Source of the DNA: Mucilaginibacter sp. L294
GTDB taxonomy: Bacteria; Bacteroidota; Bacteroidia; Sphingobacteriales; Sphingobacteriaceae
Reading direction: 5' to 3'
Length of the DNA: 49,893 nucleotides
Assembly (NCBI RefSeq): GCF_001636615.1
Contig: NZ_LGEK01000030.1
Coordinates: 1 to 49,893 of the forward strand
In this document: piece by piece, positions 27,264 through 36,310 of the stretch
Layout: each line of letters starts with the position of its first letter
How positions within the stretch are numbered: the first letter of the stretch is position 1
Program-made: the position numbers and the translations under genes
The notes under the pieces: model-generated
Databases searched by the model: none
What the model was told of the DNA's origin: nothing
What the model saw: the letters and a program-made list of their open reading frames with translations, nothing else

Positions 27264-28409
27264 ATGGCATCCATTTCTACTCCCGGTAATATGGCAGCAA
27301 ACAAGAGATTGCTTTCGCTCGATTTTTTTAGAGGATTTACAGTGGCCGCCATGATATTGGTTAATAACCCCGGTGATTGGGGGCACATTTACTGGCCGCT
27401 TGAACATTCTAAATGGGACGGCTGCACTCCAACCGACCTGGTATTCCCATCCTTTTTATTTATGGTAGGTGTATCTATTGTTTATGCCCTGCAAAGTAAA
27501 AAGGAAAATACGGGCGGGCATAATGCTTTATTGCTTGCTATACTCAGGCGCACCGCTATTTTATTCGCGCTTGGGGTTTTCCTGCCGTTGCTCTCCAATT
27601 TCGAATTTTCGCATTTGCGGATACCCGGTGTTTTGCAGCGTATTGCTGTAGTATATGGTATAACCGCGGTAATATTTCTAAAAACAAATACTAAAACACA
27701 GGTATATCTCGCAATCGCATTTTTAATTATTTACTATGTGCTGATGACTATGGTACCCGTACCCGGGTTTGGCCCTGCTAACCTGGAACCGGAAACAAAT
27801 TTGGGTGCCTGGCTGGATAGGACGGTATTTACCGAAGATCATTTATGGTCGTCATCAAAAACCTGGGACCCCGAGGGATTGCTGGGCACCATGCCGGCCG
27901 TATCAACCTGCCTTATCGGCGTGCTTACCGGTACCTGGCTAAAAAAGGGTGGTTTAAAAAGCAGCCATAACTTGTTTGCCATAATTGGTACAGGTGTGGG
28001 TATGCTCCTGGTAGCTTTGGCATGGGATGTGGTTTTCCCGATCAATAAATCATTATGGACAAGCACCTTTGTGTTGTTTACAGCCGGGCTGGCTATTATA
28101 TTTTTAAGCTTAAGCTATTGGTTTATTGATCTTAAAGGGCATAACAAGCTTGTAACTCCTTTTATCGCTTTTGGCCGCAATGCTATAACGGCTTATATAC
28201 TTGGCGGTTATATCCCGATGTTTATCGCGCTTATACCGCTAACGGCAAATGGTCGTAAAACCAATGTATGGTCATATACCTATACCAGTTTTTTCACCCC
28301 CAATTTTTCTCCGGAGAATGCTTCGCTATTGGCTGCTGTAGTAACAGTTATACTGGCGTTTATACCTATTTGGTTTATGTACAAGAAAAATATAATTGTT
28401 AAAGTATGA
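27264..28409 (+). CDS. NagX-like membrane acyltransferase (DUF5009)
   Basis: A 381-residue protein with about ten membrane helices. The N-terminal RLLSLDFFRGFTVAAMILVNNPG and the DLVFPSFLFMVGVSI segment are characteristic of the DUF5009/HGSNAT-like family, related to human heparan-alpha-glucosaminide N-acetyltransferase and bacterial NagX. Such proteins are proposed to move acetyl groups across the membrane onto amino sugars. Here it sits between GH78 and GH20 genes and overlaps the GH20 start by 4 bases (ATGA), implying translational coupling. Actual activity is inferred. Confidence 0.85.
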   Translation: MASISTPGNMAANKRLLSLDFFRGFTVAAMILVNNPGDWGHIYWPLEHSKWDGCTPTDLVFPSFLFMVGVSIVYALQSKKENTGGHNALLLAILRRTAILFALGVFLPLLSNFEFSHLRIPGVLQRIAVVYGITAVIFLKTNTKTQVYLAIAFLIIYYVLMTMVPVPGFGPANLEPETNLGAWLDRTVFTEDHLWSSSKTWDPEGLLGTMPAVSTCLIGVLTGTWLKKGGLKSSHNLFAIIGTGVGMLLVALAWDVVFPINKSLWTSTFVLFTAGLAIIFLSLSYWFIDLKGHNKLVTPFIAFGRNAITAYILGGYIPMFIALIPLTANGRKTNVWSYTYTSFFTPNFSPENASLLAAVVTVILAFIPIWFMYKKNIIVKV

Positions 28410-30673
28410 GGGGTATTAAAAACAAGGCCATAATTGCGGCAACCATGTTTTTTATGGCGATGCTTAGTTCGTTATTAAATGCACAGGCACAGTTTCATAT
28501 TATTCCGCAACCGGTTAAAATATCAGCACAAAAAGGGAGCTACCTGTTAACCAGTAAAGCGATGATAGGTACCGATGTGCAAAGCCGCGCCGTGGGGTTA
28601 TACCTTCAGAATTATCTTGCTCAAAACTATAACCTGCATTTAAAGCTCAGGGTTTTTGAAAAGATCCCCGCCACTGCTGCCATTAAATTGGTAAGTAACC
28701 ATACGGTTAATACCGATGCTTATACTTTAACTATTAAAAACATAGGTATAAGCATTATAGGTGAAGGCGAAAGTATTTTTTATGGCGTGCAATCTTTAAT
28801 ACAAATGCTGCCTGTTGCCGCGCCTTTACGTTTAACGGCTGTTGCTATTACAGATGCCCCGCGATTTAAATGGCGGGGCTTAAGCCTTGATGTATGCCGC
28901 CATTTTTTTACGGTTGATGAAGTGAAAAAGTATATTGATGTGATGGCGCATTATAAGTTAAATACATTGCATTGGCATTTAACAGATGATGAAGGCTGGC
29001 GCATCCAGATAGACAAGTATCCCCTTCTTACCGAGGTTGGCGCCCGGATTAGTTATTACGAAAAACAAGGTAAATTCCGCAAGCTGGATAATTTGATAGA
29101 TGGCGGCCGTGATGGTTTTTATACGAAAGATGATATCCGCGAAGTGCTGAAATACGCGGCGGAGCGATACGTAACGGTGCTGCCCGAAATTGAGATGCCC
29201 GGCCACAGTGAAGCCGCCATATTTGCCTACCCCGAACTGGGCTGCCAGGACTCGACCGGGGCTAAGCACCGTGTGCGCATGCTCGACCCAAGCGAGAATA
29301 CTTTTAAATTTTTAGAAAACGTGCTGACCGAGGTTATTGAACTTTTCCCCAACCAATATATTCACATTGGCGGCGATGAAGCAGAAATGGTTGATTGGCT
29401 AAAAAGCCCGGTTGCTGTAGCGTTGATGAAAAAAGAACATCTGAAAGATGAACGCGAAGTGCAAAGCTATTTTATAAAAAGAATAGAGAAGTTCCTGATC
29501 TCAAAAAACAAAAAAATGATAGGCTGGGACGAGATTTTACAGGGCGGCTTGGCACCATCGGCAACGGTAATGAGCTGGCGGGGCGAAGCTGGTGGTATTG
29601 AAGCGGCAAAAATGCACCATCCCGTTATCATGACACCTTTGCCTTATATGTATTTTGATGCCCCGCAGGCTAATGAGGAATTGGAACCGATAGGCTGGAA
29701 CCCCACCGTGCCGTGGCAAATGGTTTATAATTATGAGCCTGTACCGGCCCAGCTAAATACCGAAGAAGCCGCCTATATATTAGGCGCACAAGGCAATATC
29801 TGGACGGAGAAGATCCCCAACCTGCCGCACCTGGAATATATGATGTATCCGCGTTCGCTGGCGGTGGCAGAGCTAACGTGGTCGGCAAAGGCTGATAAGG
29901 ATATCGACCGATTTAAAAATAAAATGGATCAGCAATATCCGTTGTTTAAGCTTTGGGATTTGAACGCGCGATTAGTGGATATTGAGGATGTTACCAATAT
30001 TGTAACCAATAGCGACCGGTATATAAACATCCTTAATTACCCTTTAAAAGATGCTAAGATCCGATACTCGTTAAACGGACGAATGCCCGATAGCGCATCG
30101 GTTTCAACAAACTTCCCTGTAAAAATAAATGTACCTTTAAAGGATACTTTAATGCTATCAACCTATACTACCTGGACGTTGAATAACCAATACATCAGGC
30201 AGCGGGTTAAAATCAGTCGTGATTATTTTAACCCTGCAAAAACAGGTGATCGTAAACTATTGCCGGGGCTGAACTATGCATCATACATTACCAAAAAAGA
30301 ATATCAAAAACTAGGTAACGAAAAACCCACATCAACAGGTATAATGACTTTCCCACAGGCTTTTACACCCTCAAACGATGATGCTAATAACTGGATAAAA
30401 GTGAACGGTTATATCAACATCGTAACTGAAGGGAATTATGAGATCACATCGGCGTTTTTGATCAGTCCGCAATTGTATTTAGATAATATACCCGTTATCA
30501 GCCCCGATAAAAACCGCTATGCCGAGCCGCAAAAAGCGGTGCTTCATCTAAAGAAAGGATACTATGCACTTACAGGTTATTACCCGGCGAATGATGTGAA
30601 CAGCGGCGAAAAATTGATTCAGTTAAAAACGGCGGGCACTTTATTGAACCCCGAAAACTATTTGTTCCATTAA
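28406..30673 (+). CDS. GH20 beta-N-acetylhexosaminidase
   Basis: A 755-residue secreted enzyme with a signal peptide (about 1-30). An N-terminal GH20b-type domain (about 31-150) precedes the TIM barrel with FKWRGLSLDVCRHF and LHWHLTDDEGWRIQI. The catalytic pair is in HIGGDEAE (His320, Asp324, Glu325), as expected for substrate-assisted catalysis. The C-terminal 200 residues, with a beta-sandwich and a PA14-like look (WIKVNGYINIVTEGNY), may bind carbohydrate. It removes terminal GlcNAc or GalNAc. It overlaps the NagX-like gene by 4 bases and is followed after 1 base by the GH3 gene. Confidence 0.95.
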   Translation: MRGIKNKAIIAATMFFMAMLSSLLNAQAQFHIIPQPVKISAQKGSYLLTSKAMIGTDVQSRAVGLYLQNYLAQNYNLHLKLRVFEKIPATAAIKLVSNHTVNTDAYTLTIKNIGISIIGEGESIFYGVQSLIQMLPVAAPLRLTAVAITDAPRFKWRGLSLDVCRHFFTVDEVKKYIDVMAHYKLNTLHWHLTDDEGWRIQIDKYPLLTEVGARISYYEKQGKFRKLDNLIDGGRDGFYTKDDIREVLKYAAERYVTVLPEIEMPGHSEAAIFAYPELGCQDSTGAKHRVRMLDPSENTFKFLENVLTEVIELFPNQYIHIGGDEAEMVDWLKSPVAVALMKKEHLKDEREVQSYFIKRIEKFLISKNKKMIGWDEILQGGLAPSATVMSWRGEAGGIEAAKMHHPVIMTPLPYMYFDAPQANEELEPIGWNPTVPWQMVYNYEPVPAQLNTEEAAYILGAQGNIWTEKIPNLPHLEYMMYPRSLAVAELTWSAKADKDIDRFKNKMDQQYPLFKLWDLNARLVDIEDVTNIVTNSDRYINILNYPLKDAKIRYSLNGRMPDSASVSTNFPVKINVPLKDTLMLSTYTTWTLNNQYIRQRVKISRDYFNPAKTGDRKLLPGLNYASYITKKEYQKLGNEKPTSTGIMTFPQAFTPSNDDANNWIKVNGYINIVTEGNYEITSAFLISPQLYLDNIPVISPDKNRYAEPQKAVLHLKKGYYALTGYYPANDVNSGEKLIQLKTAGTLLNPENYLFH

Positions 30674-30674
30674 C

Positions 30675-32981
30675 ATGAGGAAAAAGTTCAATCTGGCAGT
30701 TTTGGCATTGCTGATCATCACATCAGCAAAGGCGCAGTTGTATAAGGACCCCAACGCCCCGGTACATGCTCGTGTAAAAGACTTGCTAAGCCGCATGACC
30801 CTCGAAGAAAAGATAGGGCAGATGAGCATGAGCCCGCTAAAAGGCTCGGTGGATAGCAAGATAGCTTTTGGTTTTGTGGAGAGTCCTTTTGTAACCGTTA
30901 GCGAGATCGCCTCGCAATCCATTATCGCAAAAAGATACGCTCGCGAAAAAACGCGCCTGGGTATACCGCCTATACAAATTGGCGAGGCTTTACATGGGCA
31001 ACTGGCAGGCGGTGCAACCATATTCCCGCAGGCTATTGCGCAGGGGAGTACCTGGAACCCGGCGCTTATCAATCAAATGGGATCGGCTATTGCTTATGAG
31101 GCCAGTTCATCCGGCGTAGACCAGGCCCTGTCGCCATTGTTTGATCTGATCCGCGACCCGCGTTTTGGCCGGGTAGAAGAGTGCTTTGCCGAAGATCCTT
31201 ATTTGGTAAGCCGAATGGGCAGCGCATTTGTAACAGGCATGCAAGGCACGGCTGCTCAAAGCCGTATTGGCATTGGTAAAGATAAGGTGATGACCACCGC
31301 AAAGCACTTCGCGGCTTACAGCATCCCGGTAGCAGGTATCAATCTGGCACCCGCATCGGTAGGCGAACGTGAACTGCGTTCGATGTTTTTAGTACCTTTT
31401 AAGGATGCCGTGCAAAAAGCGAATATCTACTCGGTAATGCCATCTTATAACGAAATAGATGGCGTGCCCGCGCACGCCAATAATTTTTTGCTAAAGCAGG
31501 TATTGCGTAAGGAGTGGGGTTTTAAAGGCCTTGTTTTTTCAGATTACGAAGGGTTAAAAATGCTCTATACCTTTCATCATGTAGCTAAAGATGCCGATGG
31601 AGCGGCCGTACTTGGAATGGCTGCAGGTGTTGATGTAGAAGCCCCCACGCCCGATGTGTACGCGCAGTTGTTGAAACTTGTAAAGGCAGGTAAAATAAAA
31701 GAAGCAGCCATTGATAGCGCCGTTACCCGCATCCTCACCGCTAAATTTAAGGCCGGCCTGTTTGAAAAACCATTGGTAGATACCACGCAACTAAAAGCAA
31801 GGGTACACACTTCTGAGCATGTAGCCCTGTCACAACAAATAGCCGAGGAATCAATCATCCTGTTAAAAAACGATAAACAGCTTTTACCGCTTAATATGGA
31901 TAAGCTGAAGTCGTTAGCGGTAATTGGCCCCAACGCCAACCAGGTGCAGTATGGCGATTACAGTTCTACAAGAGATAGCCGCTCGGGTACTACTATCCTG
32001 GATGGTATTAAACAATTAGTAGGCGATAAAGTGAAGGTGAATTACGCCAAAGGTAGTGACCTGTCATCTATGGATAAAAGCGGCTTTGCAGAAGCTATAA
32101 CTGCTGCTAAGAACAGTGATGCTGTGGTAGTGGTATTGGGTACAACGAGTGTGGTTTTTTCGGGCATTGGCTGGAACGGCCATGCACCCGATGGCGAACC
32201 TAAAGACCCATTTACCTGTGGTGAAGGTTATGATGTAACCGATATCAGTCCGCAGGGCGTACAGCGCGACTTACTGCAGGAAATTTATAAGACCGGTAAA
32301 CCGGTAATACTGGTTTTAGTTCAGGGCAGGCCCTGGAGCATCAGTTGGGAAAAAGAAAATATCCCCGCCATACTGGAAGCCTGGTACCCCGGCGAAAAGG
32401 GTGGCAACGCGGTGGCCAATATTCTGTTTGGTAAAGTAAATCCATCGGGCAGGTTAAATGTATCCATCCCGCAATCAACGGGGCATATCCCAGTGTTTTA
32501 TAACCGTGTAAATTCTAACAAGGGCTTTTATCATAATCCCGGTTCGGTAAGCAAGCCCGGGCAGGATTATGTTTTTGCATCAACAGATGCCCTTTTTCCT
32601 TTCGGGTATGGGTTAAGTTATACCAATTTTAAGTATAGTGATCTGAAAGCATCGAAACGGGTGTTTAGTAAAAACGATCGGGTTGAAGTATCGGTATCAG
32701 TTACCAATACCGGTGCCGTAGAGGGTAAAGAGGTTGTACAGATGTACCTGGGTAATAAAATAAATTCGGTAACAACGCCCGTAATGGCGCTGAAAGCTTT
32801 TGAAAAGATCAACCTAAAACCGGGCGAAACCAGAACGATAAAATTTGCGGTAACACCCGAAGATATCGGCATCTGGAACACGCAAATGAAATGGGTAACT
32901 GAACCGGGTACATTTGATGTAATGATAGCCCGATCTGCAGAAGATGTTGTTTTAAAACAAACTTTAGCGTATAAAGAATAA
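30675..32981 (+). CDS. GH3 beta-glycosidase
   Basis: A 768-residue secreted enzyme with signal peptide 1-20. The barrel domain contains MTLEEKIGQMS and the nucleophile motif GLVFSDYEG (Asp290). The alpha/beta sandwich domain begins near residue 390 (ESIILLKNDKQLLPL), and a fibronectin-III-like domain (FPFGYGLSYTNF, then VTNTGAVEGKEVVQMYL) ends the protein. This three-domain build is typical of GH3 beta-glucosidases and beta-xylosidases; the exact sugar cannot be read. It is packed between the GH20 gene (1-base gap) and the GH92 gene (1-base overlap). Confidence 0.94.
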   Translation: MRKKFNLAVLALLIITSAKAQLYKDPNAPVHARVKDLLSRMTLEEKIGQMSMSPLKGSVDSKIAFGFVESPFVTVSEIASQSIIAKRYAREKTRLGIPPIQIGEALHGQLAGGATIFPQAIAQGSTWNPALINQMGSAIAYEASSSGVDQALSPLFDLIRDPRFGRVEECFAEDPYLVSRMGSAFVTGMQGTAAQSRIGIGKDKVMTTAKHFAAYSIPVAGINLAPASVGERELRSMFLVPFKDAVQKANIYSVMPSYNEIDGVPAHANNFLLKQVLRKEWGFKGLVFSDYEGLKMLYTFHHVAKDADGAAVLGMAAGVDVEAPTPDVYAQLLKLVKAGKIKEAAIDSAVTRILTAKFKAGLFEKPLVDTTQLKARVHTSEHVALSQQIAEESIILLKNDKQLLPLNMDKLKSLAVIGPNANQVQYGDYSSTRDSRSGTTILDGIKQLVGDKVKVNYAKGSDLSSMDKSGFAEAITAAKNSDAVVVVLGTTSVVFSGIGWNGHAPDGEPKDPFTCGEGYDVTDISPQGVQRDLLQEIYKTGKPVILVLVQGRPWSISWEKENIPAILEAWYPGEKGGNAVANILFGKVNPSGRLNVSIPQSTGHIPVFYNRVNSNKGFYHNPGSVSKPGQDYVFASTDALFPFGYGLSYTNFKYSDLKASKRVFSKNDRVEVSVSVTNTGAVEGKEVVQMYLGNKINSVTTPVMALKAFEKINLKPGETRTIKFAVTPEDIGIWNTQMKWVTEPGTFDVMIARSAEDVVLKQTLAYKE

Positions 32982-35173
32982 TGGCCAGGCTGATCAAATA
33001 TTTATTGCTACTGATACTGCCGGGCATAACTACCGGTTTATATGCCCAAACCTACACCCGGTATGTCGATCCGTTTATTGGCACATCGGCAACAGGGCAT
33101 ACCTTCCCGGGGGCTACCGTTCCGTTTGGGATGGTGCAGCTAAGCCCTGAAACGGGTAATTTTGGCTGGAATTATTGTTCGGGTTACCGGTATGAAGATA
33201 AAGTGATAACCGGTTTTGCGCACACACATTTAAGCGGCACCGGTGGGGTAGACCTTGGCGATGTACTGTTCTTCCCGTTCCAGGGTAAAACGCCCGATAA
33301 ATTTGTTAGCGGCTTCTCTAAATCAACAGAAAAAGCATCGCCGGGATATTATACGGTGGTGTTGGATAATAACAATATCAAGGCGGAACTTACCGCATCT
33401 GCCCATACGGGTGTGCATCGGTACACGTTTAACAATACAGGCCAATCGCATATATTAGTTGATATGCAAAGCGGCCTGGTTGATGCGCCCGAAGAATTGG
33501 AGACGCATGTAAGCGAAGGCAGCATTAAGGTTATCGATAAAAATACCATCAGCGGCTACGCGGTAACCAGTTTGTGGGTTGATAAAAAAGTATATTTCAC
33601 GGCTAAATTCAACAAAGCATTTAGCGGCTATCATTTTATTGATGGCGATAACCACCGGCGTTTAGTGCTTGATTTTGAAATTAAGCCCCATGAACAGGTA
33701 GAGGCAAGGGTGGGCATCTCTGGCGTAAGTATATCCGGTGCGACAAATAACCTGGCGGAAACGAAAGATAAGGCGTTTGAGGACGTAAGGATAGCCGCCA
33801 ATAGCGTTTGGAATAGCTACCTGGGTAAAATTAAAGTTACCGGTACCAACAAGCAGAAAATTACTTTTTATACCAGCCTTTACCACACGCTGATCCAGCC
33901 CAACAATATTGCCGATATAGACGGTAAATACCGTGGTGCCGATAGCCTGGTGCACCAATCGGCGGATAAGGTTTTTTATTCCACCTTTTCCTTGTGGGAT
34001 ACCTACCGCGCCGCTCACCCGCTTTATACTATCCTGTTCCCCAACAAAGCGGGGCAAATGGTTGAGAGTATGCTGCAGCATTATAACACCACCGGGTTGC
34101 TCCCCATCTGGACACTTTGGGGAAAGGAAAGCTACGCTATGATAGGCAACCACGCTATCCCGGTTATTGTAGATGCCAGCTTAAAAGGCATTGGTGGGTT
34201 TAATAAAGAAAAAGCCTTCGAAGCCATTAAGGCCACGCTGACCCATAATCGAAACCCCAAATACGATTGGGATTTATACATGCGTTACGGTTACCTGCCA
34301 TCAGATACGGTGCGCCGCGAAGCCGTTTCGCGTACGCTGGAGGCAGCTTATGATGATTGGTGTGCCGCTCAACTGGCTAAAGCGTTGCATAAACAGGCCG
34401 ACTATAACTATTTCACCAAACGTTCAAAGTTCTACATTAACCTGTTCGATAAATCGACCAACCTGATGCGCGGCCGCCTGTCAAACGGTGATTGGGTACA
34501 GCCTTTTGCGCATTTAGATAGCGGCCAACTGGCAACCGGCGGCGATTATACCGAAGGCAACGCCTGGCAGTATGTATGGCAGGTGCAGCAGGATATCCCC
34601 GGCCTGATCAAACTGATAGGTGGTAAAAAGGTGTTTTCTAATAAGCTCGATTCCTTATTCACAATGGAATCAAAAGTATTTGGCAAAGGCTCAACACTGG
34701 ATGTTACCGGGCTGATAGGGCAGTACGCCCATGGCAACGAACCGGTACATCATGTAGCCTATTTGTACACCCTTGCGGGTAATCCGGCTAAAACACAGCA
34801 AAGGGTGAGGCAAATTGCCGATCAGTTTTATTTGAACATGCCCGAGGGGCTGTCGGGCAATGACGATTGTGGGCAGATGTCGGCTTGGTATATATTTACA
34901 GCCATGGGTTTTTACCCCGTTAACCCGGCAGACGGGCATTACGTTTTTGGTGCCCCGCAAGTGAGCAGGGCCGTTATTTCCTTACCGGGTAATAAGGTTT
35001 TTACTATTGAAGCTAAGGGGCTTTCGGCGGCAAATAAGTATGTGCAAAGTATTAGTTTAAATGGTAAACCGTATATCAAAAACTACATCAGCCATCGGGA
35101 TATCATCAATGGTGGCAAGTTGGTTTTTGTAATGAGCGATCGCGCGCCAATCCCTGACAACACAGTAGAATAA
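32981..35173 (+). CDS. GH92 alpha-mannosidase
   Basis: A 730-residue secreted enzyme with signal peptide 1-22. It has the family N-terminus (YVDPFIGTSATGHTFPGA, then FGMVQLSPETG), the TEGNAWQYVW segment and the GNDDCGQMSAWY signature (Asp628, Asp629), where the GH92 catalytic base lies. GH92 enzymes are calcium-dependent exo-alpha-mannosidases acting on N-glycans and yeast mannan. It is the last gene of the locus, with its ATG overlapping the GH3 stop (TAATG). The following gene is convergent, 16 bases away. Confidence 0.95.
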   Translation: MARLIKYLLLLILPGITTGLYAQTYTRYVDPFIGTSATGHTFPGATVPFGMVQLSPETGNFGWNYCSGYRYEDKVITGFAHTHLSGTGGVDLGDVLFFPFQGKTPDKFVSGFSKSTEKASPGYYTVVLDNNNIKAELTASAHTGVHRYTFNNTGQSHILVDMQSGLVDAPEELETHVSEGSIKVIDKNTISGYAVTSLWVDKKVYFTAKFNKAFSGYHFIDGDNHRRLVLDFEIKPHEQVEARVGISGVSISGATNNLAETKDKAFEDVRIAANSVWNSYLGKIKVTGTNKQKITFYTSLYHTLIQPNNIADIDGKYRGADSLVHQSADKVFYSTFSLWDTYRAAHPLYTILFPNKAGQMVESMLQHYNTTGLLPIWTLWGKESYAMIGNHAIPVIVDASLKGIGGFNKEKAFEAIKATLTHNRNPKYDWDLYMRYGYLPSDTVRREAVSRTLEAAYDDWCAAQLAKALHKQADYNYFTKRSKFYINLFDKSTNLMRGRLSNGDWVQPFAHLDSGQLATGGDYTEGNAWQYVWQVQQDIPGLIKLIGGKKVFSNKLDSLFTMESKVFGKGSTLDVTGLIGQYAHGNEPVHHVAYLYTLAGNPAKTQQRVRQIADQFYLNMPEGLSGNDDCGQMSAWYIFTAMGFYPVNPADGHYVFGAPQVSRAVISLPGNKVFTIEAKGLSAANKYVQSISLNGKPYIKNYISHRDIINGGKLVFVMSDRAPIPDNTVE

Positions 35174-35189
35174 TTGTAAATAAATTTCA

Positions 35190-36206
35190 TTAACGTTTTA
35201 TAAATGGCAAAAACGATAATGAAAAATTGATGTAAGGGGCGCTGCCGCCGTTGATTTTGGCAAAGTAATCGCTTGGTTTATCATTATGGTCAAACAGGCG
35301 CGGTGAGGCCGTCGAATAAAGCCCACTACTTACGCCCAGTACCAGTTTTTTAGTCACAAGATATTCAAATGTGGCTCCCGAGCGAATCTCCATAGCAGAG
35401 TAAATAGCATTTTGAGGCAGGTTGGGCTGGTTTAAATCAAAGAAATAAAGACTACCACCTAATTCACTACCTAAAAATACCCAGCTTTTTTTGGTTAATT
35501 GTTTCCTTACAACAATCCGCTGAGGCAGATCGACAAATAATTCCCAATCTGAATTTTTGTATTTATGCCAGTAGCTGATGAAAGGCACAACCGGGGCCAC
35601 GGCCGAAGGATCGATAATGACTACCAGGCCCACAGTTAATGACGAATACTGGCTCCTTTTTATGGGTACACTTATGTTTCCTAAATAGTTTATTCGTTTA
35701 ATGGATGAGAACTCGTCTGTAAGCCCGGATATGCTTCCGCCAAAATTGACGGGATGATTGAAAAGTGAATCGGAATGACTATAACTCGCTGTAAAACCTA
35801 CCGCGTTTTTGGTAATGCTTTGATCTTTAGCTGTAAACTGCGGGCTGTAGCTTTGTATATCGTGCGTATCAAAATGTGTTTGTTGGTAGCTGACCGTTCC
35901 GGTGACGGTGTTCTTACCCCACTGGGCAAGGGGGATATTAAAACTTGCCCTTACACGGGTTATATTCATCTCACCTGCATAAAGGTCCTTGCCATTTAGT
36001 TCTGCTTTAACATTGCGTCCGCCTGTAATATCCGTAGCCAAAAAGCCTTGCCTTAAAAATGGGTAGCGTGTGGCATAATCAGATAGCGCGGCCATTTTCA
36101 AGGAATCGACCATGTGTTTCGTGGCCAGCTCTTTGGCTGTTTGCGCAAACGTGGTTGAAACGGCTGAACTTAAAATAGCGGCAATTAAATGTATTTTGTA
36201 TTTCAT
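35190..36206 (-). CDS. Putative outer-membrane beta-barrel protein
   Basis: A 338-residue protein with a signal peptide (about 1-22, ending TTFAQ) and alternating hydrophobic beta-strand pattern to the C-terminus (APYINFSLSFLPF). It resembles DUF6268-type outer-membrane proteins, although I am not certain of the family. It lies 104 bases downstream of the RND pump gene on the same strand and may be the last gene of that operon or separate. No transport substrate can be inferred. Confidence 0.6.
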   Translation of the reverse strand: MKYKIHLIAAILSSAVSTTFAQTAKELATKHMVDSLKMAALSDYATRYPFLRQGFLATDITGGRNVKAELNGKDLYAGEMNITRVRASFNIPLAQWGKNTVTGTVSYQQTHFDTHDIQSYSPQFTAKDQSITKNAVGFTASYSHSDSLFNHPVNFGGSISGLTDEFSSIKRINYLGNISVPIKRSQYSSLTVGLVVIIDPSAVAPVVPFISYWHKYKNSDWELFVDLPQRIVVRKQLTKKSWVFLGSELGGSLYFFDLNQPNLPQNAIYSAMEIRSGATFEYLVTKKLVLGVSSGLYSTASPRLFDHNDKPSDYFAKINGGSAPYINFSLSFLPFIKR

Positions 36207-36310
36207 AAGAGGGGATGGGCAAATAAATAAGATGATTTTGGCAAGCGGTAGTTTGCGGGTTTCCGGCAGAAGTTATCCTCCCGCCGGCGCCTGCAAACAA
36301 TTGTTGATTA

